In this document: positions 1-9,316 of the stretch, piece by piece
How positions within the stretch are numbered: position 1 is the first letter of the stretch
Layout of the letters: the number at the start of each line of letters is the position of its first letter
Source: an uncultured Pseudomonadota bacterium
GTDB taxonomy: Bacteria > Myxococcota_A > UBA796 > JAFGLY01
Assembly (NCBI GenBank): GCA_937912125.1
Contig: CALDOK010000447.1
Span: forward strand, 1 to 34,478
Direction of reading: 5' to 3'
Length of the DNA: 34,478 nucleotides
Program-made: the position numbers and the translations under genes
The notes under the pieces: model-generated
Databases searched by the model: none
What the model was told of the DNA's origin: nothing
What the model saw: only the letters and a program-made list of their open reading frames with translations

Positions 1-546
1 GGGCTCGGGGGCCGAAGGCTCGGGCAGGGGCGGCGGTTGCACCGGCAGAGGCGGCGGCTGCACCGGCAGGGGTGGCGGCTGCACCGGCAGGGGCGGCGGC
101 TGCACCGGCAGGGGCGGCGGCTCGCCGGGCAAAGGTGGTGGCTGGTCGACCGCGGCCAGCCCACCCCAGAAGTCCCCTGCACCACCGGCCATGGGGTGCA
201 GCAGGCTGGCGGCCAGGGCCACCAGCTCTTCGCGCCGCTGCTCATCGCTGGGCACGGGCACCTCGACCTCGTGCAGGGTGCCCTGCAGGTCGCGCACCCG
301 CAGGCGCCAGCGCTCGGGCTGAGCCGTGCGCTGCAGCTCCACCCACGGAGAACCCGCCACGCGGGCCTCGAGGGGGTCCAGCGCCAGCCCGCCCCCCAGG
401 GTCAAGGCCACCTGCCAGCGAGACGCCGGCTCGCCCTCGGGAAGCAGGAAGGGCACCGCCGCGGCCGAGCGCGCCAGCAGCAGCGCCCCGCAGGTCAGCA
501 GACCTGCCAGCCAAGGGGCCGGGAACCGGCGGGAGTGGGAGCCCAT
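1..546 (-). CDS. Secreted protein with PPPLPVQ repeats, 3' end cut by window edge
   Basis: Read on the minus strand, an open frame starts at ATG 546-544 and stays open for 182 codons to the window edge, so the C-terminus is missing. The first in-frame stop upstream (TAA, 558-556) fixes this ATG as the earliest start, although no clear Shine-Dalgarno is visible. Residues 1-30 form a signal peptide (basic start, hydrophobic core, ending ARSAAA). Residues 31-130 are a compact domain I do not recognise. From residue 136 a proline-rich stretch repeats PPPLPVQ or variants five times, with a sixth partial copy, which looks like a periplasmic or surface spacer before an unseen C-terminal part. It is divergent from the Sel1 lipoprotein gene across 91 bases. 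The reading is good; the function is unknown. Confidence 0.75.
   Translation of the reverse strand, partial: MGSHSRRFPAPWLAGLLTCGALLLARSAAAVPFLLPEGEPASRWQVALTLGGGLALDPLEARVAGSPWVELQRTAQPERWRLRVRDLQGTLHEVEVPVPSDEQRREELVALAASLLHPMAGGAGDFWGGLAAVDQPPPLPGEPPPLPVQPPPLPVQPPPLPVQPPPLPVQPPPLPEPSAPEP
22..141 (-). repeat. 21-bp in-frame tandem repeat encoding PPPLPVQ
   Basis: Five 21-base units lie at 37-141 and a partial sixth at 22-36, each encoding PPPLP plus VQ or GE on the minus strand. The central units are nearly identical at the DNA level, so copy number may vary between strains. Confidence 0.85.
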
Positions 547-595
547 GGGCGCAGCTTAGCAGCTGAAGCGCCGGTGCTCCCGCAATCTCCGCCAT

Positions 596-606
596 CGTGC
601 TACCTT
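596..606 (+). promoter_or_regulatory. Putative extended -10 promoter of the Sel1 lipoprotein gene
   Basis: The sequence cgTGcTACCTT at 596-606 fits an extended -10 (TGnTAnnnT) and lies 31 bases before the ATG at 638. Bases 596-615 match the region upstream of the pseudokinase gene (28371-28390) at 18 of 20 positions. No convincing -35 is visible. Prediction by eye only. Confidence 0.4.
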
Positions 607-637
607 CCTGCCCTTCCCCCCAGGCCCGGTCAACGCC

Positions 638-1426
638 ATGCACCCTCGCCTCCGGCCGCTGATCCTCGCCTGCCCCGTCATCGCTCTGGCTTGCCACGAC
701 CCGCAAGGCATCGCCCAAGGGGCGCTCGAGGCGCGAGGCGTGGAGGACATCCGGCTGCTCGCCGCGGGCTCAAAAGGCGACTTCACCTTCGTGGGCAAGC
801 GGGGCCAGGACGACTGCTCGGGCACCGTGGCCGTGCAGCCGCACGACGACGCCACCAGCGCGAAGCTCGCGCTCGAGTGCCTGCCCCCCGCGGGCGCCTG
901 GACCAGCAGCCTGCCCGCGGGCGTCGACCCGGCCACGGTGGCCCAGGCTCGACGCTGCGACGGCGGCATCGCCCCGGCCTGCACAGCCCTGGGCCTGCTC
1001 TTCCACGCTGGCGAGGGTGTGCCCAAGGACCAGGCGCGCGCCAACATGTTGTTCAACCAGGGATGCGCCAACCAGGACGCCGAGGGCTGCTACCGCATGG
1101 CCACCTCCCTGCTGGCCACCGGCCCCGGTCGCGACGCCGAGGTCGACAAGCTGCTGGTCGACGCCTGCGACCTGGGCTCCGCTGTAGCCTGCGGCCAGGC
1201 CGCCCAGCGCCTGTACAACGCCGACGTCCAGGACCAGGTCCCCACTCTGGCGCGCGTGGCCCGCAAGGGCTGCGACGCCGACGAGCCGCAGGCGTGCCTG
1301 GTGCTCGGCGTGCTGCTGGCCTACGGCCTGGGAATGCCCCTGGACATGGACCAGGCCCGCAGGCGCCTGATGCAGGCCTGCGGTGCCAAGCTAGAGAGCG
1401 CCTGCGAGCTGGTCGAGTCCCTCTGA
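638..1426 (+). CDS. Sel1-repeat lipoprotein with paired cysteines
   Basis: A 262-residue protein. The N-terminus has a lipoprotein-type signal with a probable lipidated Cys19 (VIALAC; the -3 position is Ala, so the lipobox is weak). Residues about 45-95 form a small domain. Residues 100-262 hold Sel1-like alpha/alpha repeats of about 36 residues. Each repeat carries a C-x7-C pair: 107/115, 143/151, 177/185, 212/220 and 248/256. This matches the disulfide-stapled Sel1 repeats of the Helicobacter cysteine-rich proteins and implies an oxidising compartment. Such repeats usually act as protein- or peptidoglycan-binding scaffolds. It is the first gene of a same-strand run with the FAH-family and FAD-enzyme genes. 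The partner is unknown. Confidence 0.85.
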   Translation: MHPRLRPLILACPVIALACHDPQGIAQGALEARGVEDIRLLAAGSKGDFTFVGKRGQDDCSGTVAVQPHDDATSAKLALECLPPAGAWTSSLPAGVDPATVAQARRCDGGIAPACTALGLLFHAGEGVPKDQARANMLFNQGCANQDAEGCYRMATSLLATGPGRDAEVDKLLVDACDLGSAVACGQAAQRLYNADVQDQVPTLARVARKGCDADEPQACLVLGVLLAYGLGMPLDMDQARRRLMQACGAKLESACELVESL

Positions 1427-1453
1427 GCGCTTCACGACGACCCCGGAGTACCT

Positions 1454-2302
1454 ATGCGCATCATCTGCTTCCAGGACGACAACGGTCAGGTGCAGTGGGG
1501 GGACGACAGGGGCGATGGCACCGCCACCGTGCTGGCCGGCAGCCCCTACTCATGGATCCAGCCCACCGAAACCCAGGCCAAGATCCACCGCATCCTCGCC
1601 CCGCTGCGCCCGCCAGTGGTCCTGGCCATCGGCCGCAACTACCGCGCCCACGCCGCCGAGACAGGCAGCGAGCCCCCCGAGAACCCGGTGCTGTTCTACA
1701 AGAACCCCGGCGCGGTCATCGGCACCGGCGACGCCATCCGCATCCCCGCCCACTGCATGGACCCACCCCAGGTGGACTACGAGGTGGAGCTGGCCGTGGT
1801 GCTGGGCACCACCGCCCGGGACGTCCCGGTGGACAAGGCCCTGGATCACGTGCTCGGCTACACCATCGGCAACGACGTCTCCGCCCGCCGCTGGCAGCGC
1901 ATGCTGGGCCAGTGGTGCTACGCCAAGAGCTTCGACAGCTTCTGCCCCCTGGGCCCCTGCATCGTCACCCGCGACGAGATCCCCGATCCCCAGGTCCTGC
2001 GGCTCACCACCCGCATCGACGGCCAGCTGATGCAGGACGCCAGCACCGCCGACATGATCTTCCCCGTGGCCGAGCTGGTCAGCTTCCTCTCCCAGGGCAC
2101 CACCCTGCTGCCCGGCACCGTGATCCTCACCGGCACCCCCGAGGGCGTGGGCTTCGCCCGCAAGCCTCCGGTCTGGCTGCTGCCGGGTATGGAGGTCGAG
2201 ATGGAGATCGAGGGCATCGGCGTGCTGCGCAATCCCGTGGTGGGGCCACACTACACGCCTCCCAAGGACGCCTGCGGTTGCGGCTGCGGCCACCAGCACT
2301 GA
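1454..2302 (+). CDS. Fumarylacetoacetate hydrolase family protein
   Basis: A 282-residue cytoplasmic enzyme of the FAH superfamily, whose members cleave or isomerise 2-oxo acid C-C bonds in aromatic degradation or act as oxaloacetate or acylpyruvate hydrolases. The metal site is visible: E110 and E112 in DYEVELAVVLG and D141 in IGNDVSAR. The substrate-loop region AIGRNYRAHAAE (58-69) and the family C-terminal motif LTGTPEGVGF are also present. A GGAG lies five bases before the ATG. An unusual tail after the core ends in CGCGCGHQH, a likely metal-binding appendage. It sits 27 bases after the Sel1 gene and 73 before the FAD enzyme. The substrate cannot be named from sequence alone. Confidence 0.92.
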   Translation: MRIICFQDDNGQVQWGDDRGDGTATVLAGSPYSWIQPTETQAKIHRILAPLRPPVVLAIGRNYRAHAAETGSEPPENPVLFYKNPGAVIGTGDAIRIPAHCMDPPQVDYEVELAVVLGTTARDVPVDKALDHVLGYTIGNDVSARRWQRMLGQWCYAKSFDSFCPLGPCIVTRDEIPDPQVLRLTTRIDGQLMQDASTADMIFPVAELVSFLSQGTTLLPGTVILTGTPEGVGFARKPPVWLLPGMEVEMEIEGIGVLRNPVVGPHYTPPKDACGCGCGHQH

Positions 2303-2375
2303 TCCCGTGACATCCCGGGCCCTGCCCGCTCCTTGACCCTGCGGGCGCTCCATTGGCGCCCTCCAGGAGCGGAGC

Positions 2376-3884
2376 ATGCACAGGGTGTTGGTGATCGGTG
2401 GTGGCCCCGCGGGCCTGTCGGCAGCGGAGACCCTGCTGCGCAGGCGCGGTGACGAGATCGCCGTGACCGTGCTGACGGACAGGGCCTACCTGGGAGGCAA
2501 GGCCGGGTCGTGGGAGCACCCCGACGGGCGGGTGGTGGAGAACGGCCAGCACATCACCATGGGCTTCTACAAGGAGCTTCCCGCGCTGCTGGCCCGTGCC
2601 GGGGTCAGCCACCTGGGCACCACGGCGAGCAACCACGGCCGCTTCATCATCTGGGAGGACCGGGACCAGCGGGCCCACGAGCTGCACCTGGGGGCGTCCA
2701 CCCTGCGGACCCTGATCGATGGGTTCGAGTACACCGGCTGGACCCTGCGGGAGAAGCTGGGCTTCTGCGCCACCATCGCCCGCCTGGCGCCCCGGGTGAT
2801 CGCGGGGGTGCCCGAGGAGTGGGACGACATCTGCCTGAGCGCCCTGTGCGTGGAGTACGGCCTGCCCCACAGCCTCTTCGCCACCAACGGCTTCCGCTGC
2901 ACCCGGGACGCCCAGCTCAACTACCCCGGCGAGATCTCGGCCTACTCCATGCTGATGACCATCAAGAAGGCCGGGCGTGACTTCCTGACCAGCGAGGCCC
3001 ACTTCCCCGGGGGCGGTATGAGCCGCATCTGGTGGGAGCCGGTGGCCCGGCACATCCACCGGCTGGGGGGGCGAGTGGTGCGCATGAAGCGCCTGGTGGG
3101 CCTGGAGCATCAGGGCATGGAGCTGACGGGGCTGATCATCGGCGAGTCCCAGTGCGCGGAGCACGACGACGAGCCCTGCCTGCACGGCAGCGAGCGGCCC
3201 TGGAGGGGCTTCGACGAGGTGATCCTGGCCATCCCCCCGGCAGCCCTGGCCATGGTGCTGGAGCGCACCCCCACGCTCGCGGCGCTGCCCGCCCTGGCTG
3301 GGGCCGCCAAGCTGCGGCCCGTGGTCCCCTTGGGGCTACACGTCTGGCACCGGGCCATGGCACGACCCGGGCACCGCACCGTGGTGGCGGGCATGGCCCC
3401 CCCCCTCGAGTTCGTGGTGGACAACAAGCCCTTCTACGAGGAGTACGCCGACGATGGCCGCTTCGGCGCCTGCCTGCACTTCGTGGGCCAGGAGGCCGGC
3501 TACGAGGACATGGAGGACGAGGCCCTGCTGCACCGGGCCATGGGCGCCCTGCGCAGGATCCCCGGCTACGAGCACCTGGACGACGCCGGCATCCACAGCT
3601 GGCAGGTGGTGCGCAACCGCCGGGCCCACCAGCGCTACTGGAACGGCGAGCCGGGCTCCCTCAAGTACAAGCCCTGGCCCACAACACCCGTTGACCGCCT
3701 GTGGCTGGCCGGAGACTGGATCCGCAACGGCTTCGACTTCCCCAGCATGGAGTCCGCCGTACACTCGGGCACCCAGACCGCGGAGCTGGTGCTGAAGAGC
3801 CTGGACGAGCGGCCTGCGCGCAGCAGGGAGCTGGTGGCCGGGCTCAGGAGGCGCGCCCCCGCACCACCACCAGCGCGTCATTGA
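2376..3884 (+). CDS. FAD-dependent oxidoreductase, carotenoid-desaturase/amine-oxidase type
   Basis: A 502-residue protein. It opens with a Rossmann dinucleotide-binding motif, VLVIGGGPAGLSAAE, at residues 4-18. This is followed by the GGKAGSW segment typical of phytoene desaturase and hydroxysqualene dehydroxylase relatives. Near the C-terminus is the second FAD contact, DRLWLAGDWIRNGF, then SMESAVHSGTQTAEL, which is diagnostic for this fold. A ribosome-binding site, AGGAG, precedes the ATG. No carotenoid or hopanoid genes are in the window, so the substrate is open; related myxobacterial enzymes act on isoprenoids or amines. The last 41 bases overlap the 3' end of the convergent gene at 3844-4611. 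Fold call firm, reaction uncertain. Confidence 0.88.
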   Translation: MHRVLVIGGGPAGLSAAETLLRRRGDEIAVTVLTDRAYLGGKAGSWEHPDGRVVENGQHITMGFYKELPALLARAGVSHLGTTASNHGRFIIWEDRDQRAHELHLGASTLRTLIDGFEYTGWTLREKLGFCATIARLAPRVIAGVPEEWDDICLSALCVEYGLPHSLFATNGFRCTRDAQLNYPGEISAYSMLMTIKKAGRDFLTSEAHFPGGGMSRIWWEPVARHIHRLGGRVVRMKRLVGLEHQGMELTGLIIGESQCAEHDDEPCLHGSERPWRGFDEVILAIPPAALAMVLERTPTLAALPALAGAAKLRPVVPLGLHVWHRAMARPGHRTVVAGMAPPLEFVVDNKPFYEEYADDGRFGACLHFVGQEAGYEDMEDEALLHRAMGALRRIPGYEHLDDAGIHSWQVVRNRRAHQRYWNGEPGSLKYKPWPTTPVDRLWLAGDWIRNGFDFPSMESAVHSGTQTAELVLKSLDERPARSRELVAGLRRRAPAPPPARH

Positions 3885-4611
3885 CCAGGTGCAGGTCGGG
3901 CATGATCTCGTCGGGGGCGTAGGGCACGAAGTGCAACACCACACCGCCGGCTCCCTCCAGCTCGAAGTCGGGCCCCACGGGCAGGCCCAGGGCCACAGCC
4001 TCGGCCAGCCCGTACAGGGCGTCGAGATCGTCCGGACCGCACCGGATCATCACGACGTCGGGCTGACCGAACTTGGCCAGGCCGCGGGTGTAGAGCAGCA
4101 TCCCCAGGATCTTGCCCTGATCGAAGCTGGCGGGCGCCACCTCCCGCCGGATGTCGAAGCCCCGGTCGGCGGCCAAGGCCAGCACCTGCTCGCGGGACCA
4201 CCAGCGGCCGGCGTGGTGATCGTAGACCGGCCCGCCGCCCAGCTCGCACAGGCAGCGCACCACGCCCCAGGCGTGCTGGAGGTAGGCCAGATCCGCCGGG
4301 TCGGGGTGCTCACCCGCCACCTCGTAGCAGTGGTCGGCGGCGAGCAGGGCTTCCAGGCCGTCGCCGAGCGCAGCAGCGGCGGGCCCACGCCGAGGCTCTT
4401 CCCCGAAGCGCGCGAACCAGCCCGGAGCATCCTCGGCGGAGAGCTCACTCAGGTAGATGCCCTCGGGCGGCTCGCCTGCAGGGAGCCCGTGGCGGTCTCG
4501 GTCCAGGGGCAGCTTGTCGGGCAGGGGCCCGCGGGAGAAGACCTGGAACACCACATCGGCTGCCACACCGCCGGGGGAGTGGAGGGGACGGGGCCAAGTG
4601 GGAACAGCCAT
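3844..4611 (-). CDS. Conserved-looking protein of unknown function
   Basis: A 255-residue soluble protein without signal peptide or membrane segment. The start is ATG 4611-4609, chosen because AGGAG stands six bases before it; the frame continues upstream but without start evidence. It is rich in Asp, Leu and Gly. Notable stretches are YLQHAWGVVRCLCELGGG, then WWSREQVLALA, then LLYTRGLAKFGQPDVVMI. The last faintly recalls proteins with DUF4261-like domains, but I would not assign a family. Its 3' end overlaps the FAD enzyme gene by 41 bases tail to tail, and it is divergent from the M20 peptidase across 102 bases. Coding is supported by codon pattern and ribosome-binding site; the role is unknown. 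Confidence 0.75.
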   Translation of the reverse strand: MAVPTWPRPLHSPGGVAADVVFQVFSRGPLPDKLPLDRDRHGLPAGEPPEGIYLSELSAEDAPGWFARFGEEPRRGPAAAALGDGLEALLAADHCYEVAGEHPDPADLAYLQHAWGVVRCLCELGGGPVYDHHAGRWWSREQVLALAADRGFDIRREVAPASFDQGKILGMLLYTRGLAKFGQPDVVMIRCGPDDLDALYGLAEAVALGLPVGPDFELEGAGGVVLHFVPYAPDEIMPDLHLVNDALVVVRGRAS

Positions 4612-4641
4612 GGGAGCTCCTGGGAAACCGCAGGACCAAGC

Positions 4642-4647
4642 TATCCT
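4642..4647 (+). promoter_or_regulatory. Possible -10 hexamer upstream of the M20 peptidase
   Basis: TATCCT at 4642-4647 lies 66 bases before the M20 peptidase start, in the 102-base divergent spacer. It fits TAnnnT but has no TG extension or clear -35. Weak call. Confidence 0.25.
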
Positions 4648-4713
4648 CACCGCGCGCCACAGGCCGGGGTCGGCTAAGCATGCGTCCCCTCCCCGCCGCC
4701 ACCAGGAGCCCCC

Positions 4714-5937
4714 ATGAGCGACGCCATCCGCGCCCACTTCGCCGCCAACCGCCCCGCCTTTCGCCAGTACATCGTCGAGCTGCTCACCGAGCTGGTGGCC
4801 CAGCGCACGGTCAACGCCGGCAAGGCACGCCTGGACGAGTGCCCGGGCCAAGAGGTCCCCGGCGAAGAGACCCGGGTGGTGGACGTGCTGAAGCCCTACC
4901 TCGAGGCCCTGGACATCCCCTACGAGGTCCACGCGCTGCACCCCCGCCGCGCCAACATCATCGCCACCCTGGGCAGCGGCGGCCAGGCCATGGCCGTGGG
5001 CGTACACAGCGACATCGTGCCCCCGGGCGACGGCTGGGCCACCGACCCCTACGTCGTCACCGAAAAGGACGGGATGCTGCTGGGCCGCGGTGTGCTGGAC
5101 GACAAGGGACCCATCGCCTGCGCCATGGCCGCCATGAAGCTGCTGGTGGAGTGCGGCGTGCAGCTGAACGGCCGCTTGCAGCTCGCGGCCATCGCCAGCG
5201 AGGAGTACCACGAGCAGGGCGAGCCAGACCCGGGCATCCACTACCTGCTCGAGCACACCACCTGGAAGCCCGACTTCGCCATCATCCCCGACATCGGCGA
5301 GAACATGAAGGGCATCGACATCGCCGAGAAGGGCCGCAGTGAGATCCATGTCACGGCCCACGGCAAGCAGGCCCACGGCTCCACCCCCGATCGCGGCATC
5401 AACGCGGTGTACAAGGCCGCCCAGCTCATCACGCTGATCGAGGGCACCACCCTGCCCCACACCGTCCACCCCATCCTGGGCAAACCCAGCATCAACCTGG
5501 GCCTCATCCACGGCGGCGCGGCCTCCAACATCGTGCCCGGCGAGTGCGGCTTCACCCTGGACGTGCGCTATGTGCCCGGCATGTCGGCCGAAGGCGTAGC
5601 CGAGCACATCCGCGGCCTCGCGGCTCAGGTGGCCGACGACTTCGAGATCCGAGTGGGCCACGACGCCCCTCCCCACGCCATCGACGCGGACAACCCCCTG
5701 GTGCACGCCGTGCAGCGCTGCGCCGAGCCCGTGCTGGGCTTCGTGCCCCAGCCCTTCGGCATGGGCGGCGGCACCTTCGCCAAGGCCTTCAACCTGGGTG
5801 GCATCCCCGCGGTGGGTTGGGGACCCGGCGACGACGAGGCCTTCCACGTGGTGGACGAGTACGTGCCCGTCGAGCAGCTGGTGGACTTCGCCGAGTGCCT
5901 GGCCCTGCTGGCCATGGATCTGCTGGGTACACGCTGA
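4714..5937 (+). CDS. M20 family metallopeptidase (dipeptidase/deacylase)
   Basis: A 407-residue zinc-dependent exopeptidase or deacylase of the ArgE/DapE/ACY1/PepV group. Metal and catalytic positions are visible: H98 and D100 in VGVHSD, bridging Asp in GVLDDKGP (129-130), catalytic Glu and ligand in ASEEYH (163-164), D193 in IIPDIG, and a C-terminal His in DDEAFHVVDEY. The dimerisation or lid region carries AHGSTPDRG, with H221 as substrate contact. The segment PPGDGWATDPY after the first Asp is typical of Xaa-dipeptidases and carnosinase-like members. AGGAG precedes the ATG. No signal peptide, so cytoplasmic. It probably hydrolyses dipeptides or N-acyl amino acids; exact substrate unknown. 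Confidence 0.92.
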   Translation: MSDAIRAHFAANRPAFRQYIVELLTELVAQRTVNAGKARLDECPGQEVPGEETRVVDVLKPYLEALDIPYEVHALHPRRANIIATLGSGGQAMAVGVHSDIVPPGDGWATDPYVVTEKDGMLLGRGVLDDKGPIACAMAAMKLLVECGVQLNGRLQLAAIASEEYHEQGEPDPGIHYLLEHTTWKPDFAIIPDIGENMKGIDIAEKGRSEIHVTAHGKQAHGSTPDRGINAVYKAAQLITLIEGTTLPHTVHPILGKPSINLGLIHGGAASNIVPGECGFTLDVRYVPGMSAEGVAEHIRGLAAQVADDFEIRVGHDAPPHAIDADNPLVHAVQRCAEPVLGFVPQPFGMGGGTFAKAFNLGGIPAVGWGPGDDEAFHVVDEYVPVEQLVDFAECLALLAMDLLGTR

Positions 5938-6039
5938 GCGCGTCGCGTCGAAAATTGGTCAGAAGCTACGGTCGGTGAAGCCCAAGGAAGACGACCGCGC
6001 GAGGTGGGGCTACCCTCTGTTGCCGACCGAGGAGCCACC

Positions 6040-7485
<1,446 letters not shown>

Positions 7486-7530
7486 GGTCCAGAGGTCCAC
7501 GCCTCGCACCCGCGCCGGGCAGCGTCGCGG

Positions 7531-8538
7531 CTACTTCCCGCCACCGATGTCGTAGACCACCGAGATGGTGCTGCCGAAGTCCGGCACGTAGTCGCCGTGG
7601 AAGCCCACCGAGACGAACTCGTCGTCATACGCCCAGCCCGAGCCCAGGTCGGGCTCCACGAGCTCGTCGTCCACGTAGACGAGCAGGCTGTCCTCCACCG
7701 GCCGGTAGGACAGGTAGAAGGTCCGCTGCGGCGCGCCGATGCGCGTGCCGATGTCGTGGATGATCTCGCCGTAGTCCGACTCGCAGATGTTGCCGTTGAT
7801 CCCGTCGAGCTCCTCACCGATGGTGGAGTAGCGCTTGCCGGGCCAGCTCTCGTCGCAGCCTTCGGACACCTCCGGACCCACGATGGTGGAGACCACCACG
7901 CGGCCGTCGATGCCCTTGAGGCCCTGGAAGGCGCGGATGTACTCGGCCGTGGAGACCAGCTTGTCGGTGATGTCGTAGCAGAGCGACCCTTCCATGTCGT
8001 CGCCGAGCCAGTTGTCGTCCGAGCAGTCGTTCTCGTCCGAGACGAAGACCAGGGCCAGCACGGCATCGGGGCGCATGAAGCCGTCGTTGAAGTCCACGGC
8101 GTCGGGGTCGCTCAGGGCGTGGTAGGCGGCCTGCAGGCCCCGCTCCTTGTCCGAGCCCTGGGTGCCCACCTGGACGCGCTCCATGAACATGGGCAGGAAG
8201 TCGTCATCGCGGGTGAGGAAGGGGGGCTCTCCCACCAGCAGGCCCCGCGCTTCGTTGGCCTCGTCCATGTCCGTGGTGGTCACGCCGATATGGAAGTCCA
8301 CCTCTTCGGCGGCCGCGCCCATGGCGAACATGAACTGCGAGAAGCCCTGGGCGACCTTCATCTGCTCGTTGGCCATGGAGTTGGAGTCGTCGATGACCCA
8401 GAGGATGTCCGCCATGTCGGTGCCGGCCTGGTAGAAGGCGTCCTCGAAGTCCATGCGCTGGATGTCGTGCTCGTTGGCGCAGCCCACCGACAGCGCGAGG
8501 CCGAGGGTCAAGGTGACGGGGCTGAGTCGAAGCATCAT
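7531..8538 (-). CDS. VWA-domain lipoprotein
   Basis: A 335-residue lipoprotein. The start is ATG 8538-8536; AGGAGG stands five bases before it, and a second ATG follows immediately. The lipobox LSVGC gives Cys20. Residues about 44-240 form a von Willebrand factor A domain with the MIDAS motif D50-x-S52-x-S54 in WVIDDSNSM, the metal-dependent ligand site. Cysteines in the second half (NDCSDD, SLCYD, NICESD) may form disulfides. The C-terminal 80 residues form a small beta domain (FYLSYRPVEDSLLVYVDD). I recall this architecture from deltaproteobacterial surface proteins of unknown partner. It is transcribed alone, towards the ASST-like gene. Confidence 0.9.
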   Translation of the reverse strand: MMLRLSPVTLTLGLALSVGCANEHDIQRMDFEDAFYQAGTDMADILWVIDDSNSMANEQMKVAQGFSQFMFAMGAAAEEVDFHIGVTTTDMDEANEARGLLVGEPPFLTRDDDFLPMFMERVQVGTQGSDKERGLQAAYHALSDPDAVDFNDGFMRPDAVLALVFVSDENDCSDDNWLGDDMEGSLCYDITDKLVSTAEYIRAFQGLKGIDGRVVVSTIVGPEVSEGCDESWPGKRYSTIGEELDGINGNICESDYGEIIHDIGTRIGAPQRTFYLSYRPVEDSLLVYVDDELVEPDLGSGWAYDDEFVSVGFHGDYVPDFGSTISVVYDIGGGK

Positions 8539-8582
8539 GGGGACCTCCTGCGATGGCGAGACCGACCAGGGACCACGCAAGA

Positions 8583-8591
8583 AGCGTACCA
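8583..8591 (-). promoter_or_regulatory. Putative extended -10 promoter of the VWA lipoprotein gene
   Basis: On the minus strand TGGTACGCT (8591-8583) fits TGnTAnnnT and lies 44 bases before the start codon at 8538. No -35 is recognisable at the expected distance. Confidence 0.35.
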
Positions 8592-8704
8592 CGAGCCCCA
8601 CCCACCCGCGGGACCATGGGACGGGTGTTTCGGGCCTCCCGAGGGCCTGCCTGGGGACCCCATGCCGGGGCGGCGGCGTCGCAGTGGCGGCGCACCTGGC
8701 GGGT

Positions 8705-9316
8705 TCAGACCCCGGGGAGCGGCTGGAGCCGGACCCGCCCTCGCGTGGCGTCCGCCAGAGAGCGGGAGAGATCGTCCAGATCCCGCTCGTCCAGCTCCAG
8801 CTCGACCACCAGCCCCTCGGCCCGGTAGTCCTCGCCCAGCCGCTCCACGTCCGAGCGCTCGAGCACGGCGTAGACGGCGCCGAGATCGGTGAAGCCCGCC
8901 TGAACCCGCGCGCGCACGCGGTGACGGATCACGCAGGCCTGGGCGGTGCGCAGGCACTCGGACGCGGACCCACCATAGGCCCGCACCAGCCCCCCGGCGC
9001 CCAGCTTGACCCCGCCGAACCAGCGGGTGACCACCACCAGGACCCGATCGAGACCGCGCCCCTCGATGGCCGCCAGGATGGGACGACCCGCGGTTCCGCC
9101 AGGCTCACCGTCGTCCGAGAAGCGGTACTGGTCGCCGATGTGGTAGGCGAAGCAGTTGTGGGTGGCCCCTGCGTCCGACAGCTCCGCCAAGGCCACCATG
9201 GCCAGCTCCGGGGACTCCACGGGCACCGCCTGGGCGAGAAAGCGGCTCTTCTTGACCAGCAGCTCGTACCGGTGGGGCGCCGCGAGGGTGCGCAGCTCGG
9301 CCGGCTCGGCGCTCAT
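8705..9316 (-). CDS. yigZ: YigZ/IMPACT family protein
   Basis: A 203-residue protein of the YigZ/IMPACT family, conserved from bacteria to man. The human and yeast members bind the translation machinery and modulate Gcn2; bacterial function is unsettled. Family hallmarks are clear: KKSRFLAQAVPVES at the N-terminus, ATHNCFAYHIG, FSDDGEPGGTAGRPIL, and VTRWFGGVKLGAGGLVRAYG. The C-terminal 70 residues match the DUF1949 ferredoxin-like domain, so the length is standard. Start ATG 9316-9314 overlaps the upstream membrane-protein stop as ATGA, and translation is probably coupled. It is the last gene of a four-gene overlapping operon. Confidence 0.93.
   Translation of the reverse strand: MSAEPAELRTLAAPHRYELLVKKSRFLAQAVPVESPELAMVALAELSDAGATHNCFAYHIGDQYRFSDDGEPGGTAGRPILAAIEGRGLDRVLVVVTRWFGGVKLGAGGLVRAYGGSASECLRTAQACVIRHRVRARVQAGFTDLGAVYAVLERSDVERLGEDYRAEGLVVELELDERDLDDLSRSLADATRGRVRLQPLPGV

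Noticed and set aside
22..141. Tandem 21-base units considered as a CRISPR or origin iteron array
   Set aside because: Units are contiguous with no spacers, in frame, and encode a proline spacer in an open reading frame with a signal peptide.
37..2310. A 757-codon plus-strand open frame
   Set aside because: Its product is Arg/His/Pro/Gly-rich low-complexity sequence typical of a shadow frame in GC-rich DNA. It runs antisense to the PPPLPVQ gene and out of frame over the Sel1 and FAH genes, which have real motifs.
4612..5847. N-terminal extension of the unknown minus-strand gene across the M20 peptidase
   Set aside because: The extension is antisense to the well-supported peptidase and has Val/His/Gly/Asp-rich shadow composition; ATG 4611 with AGGAG is the natural start.
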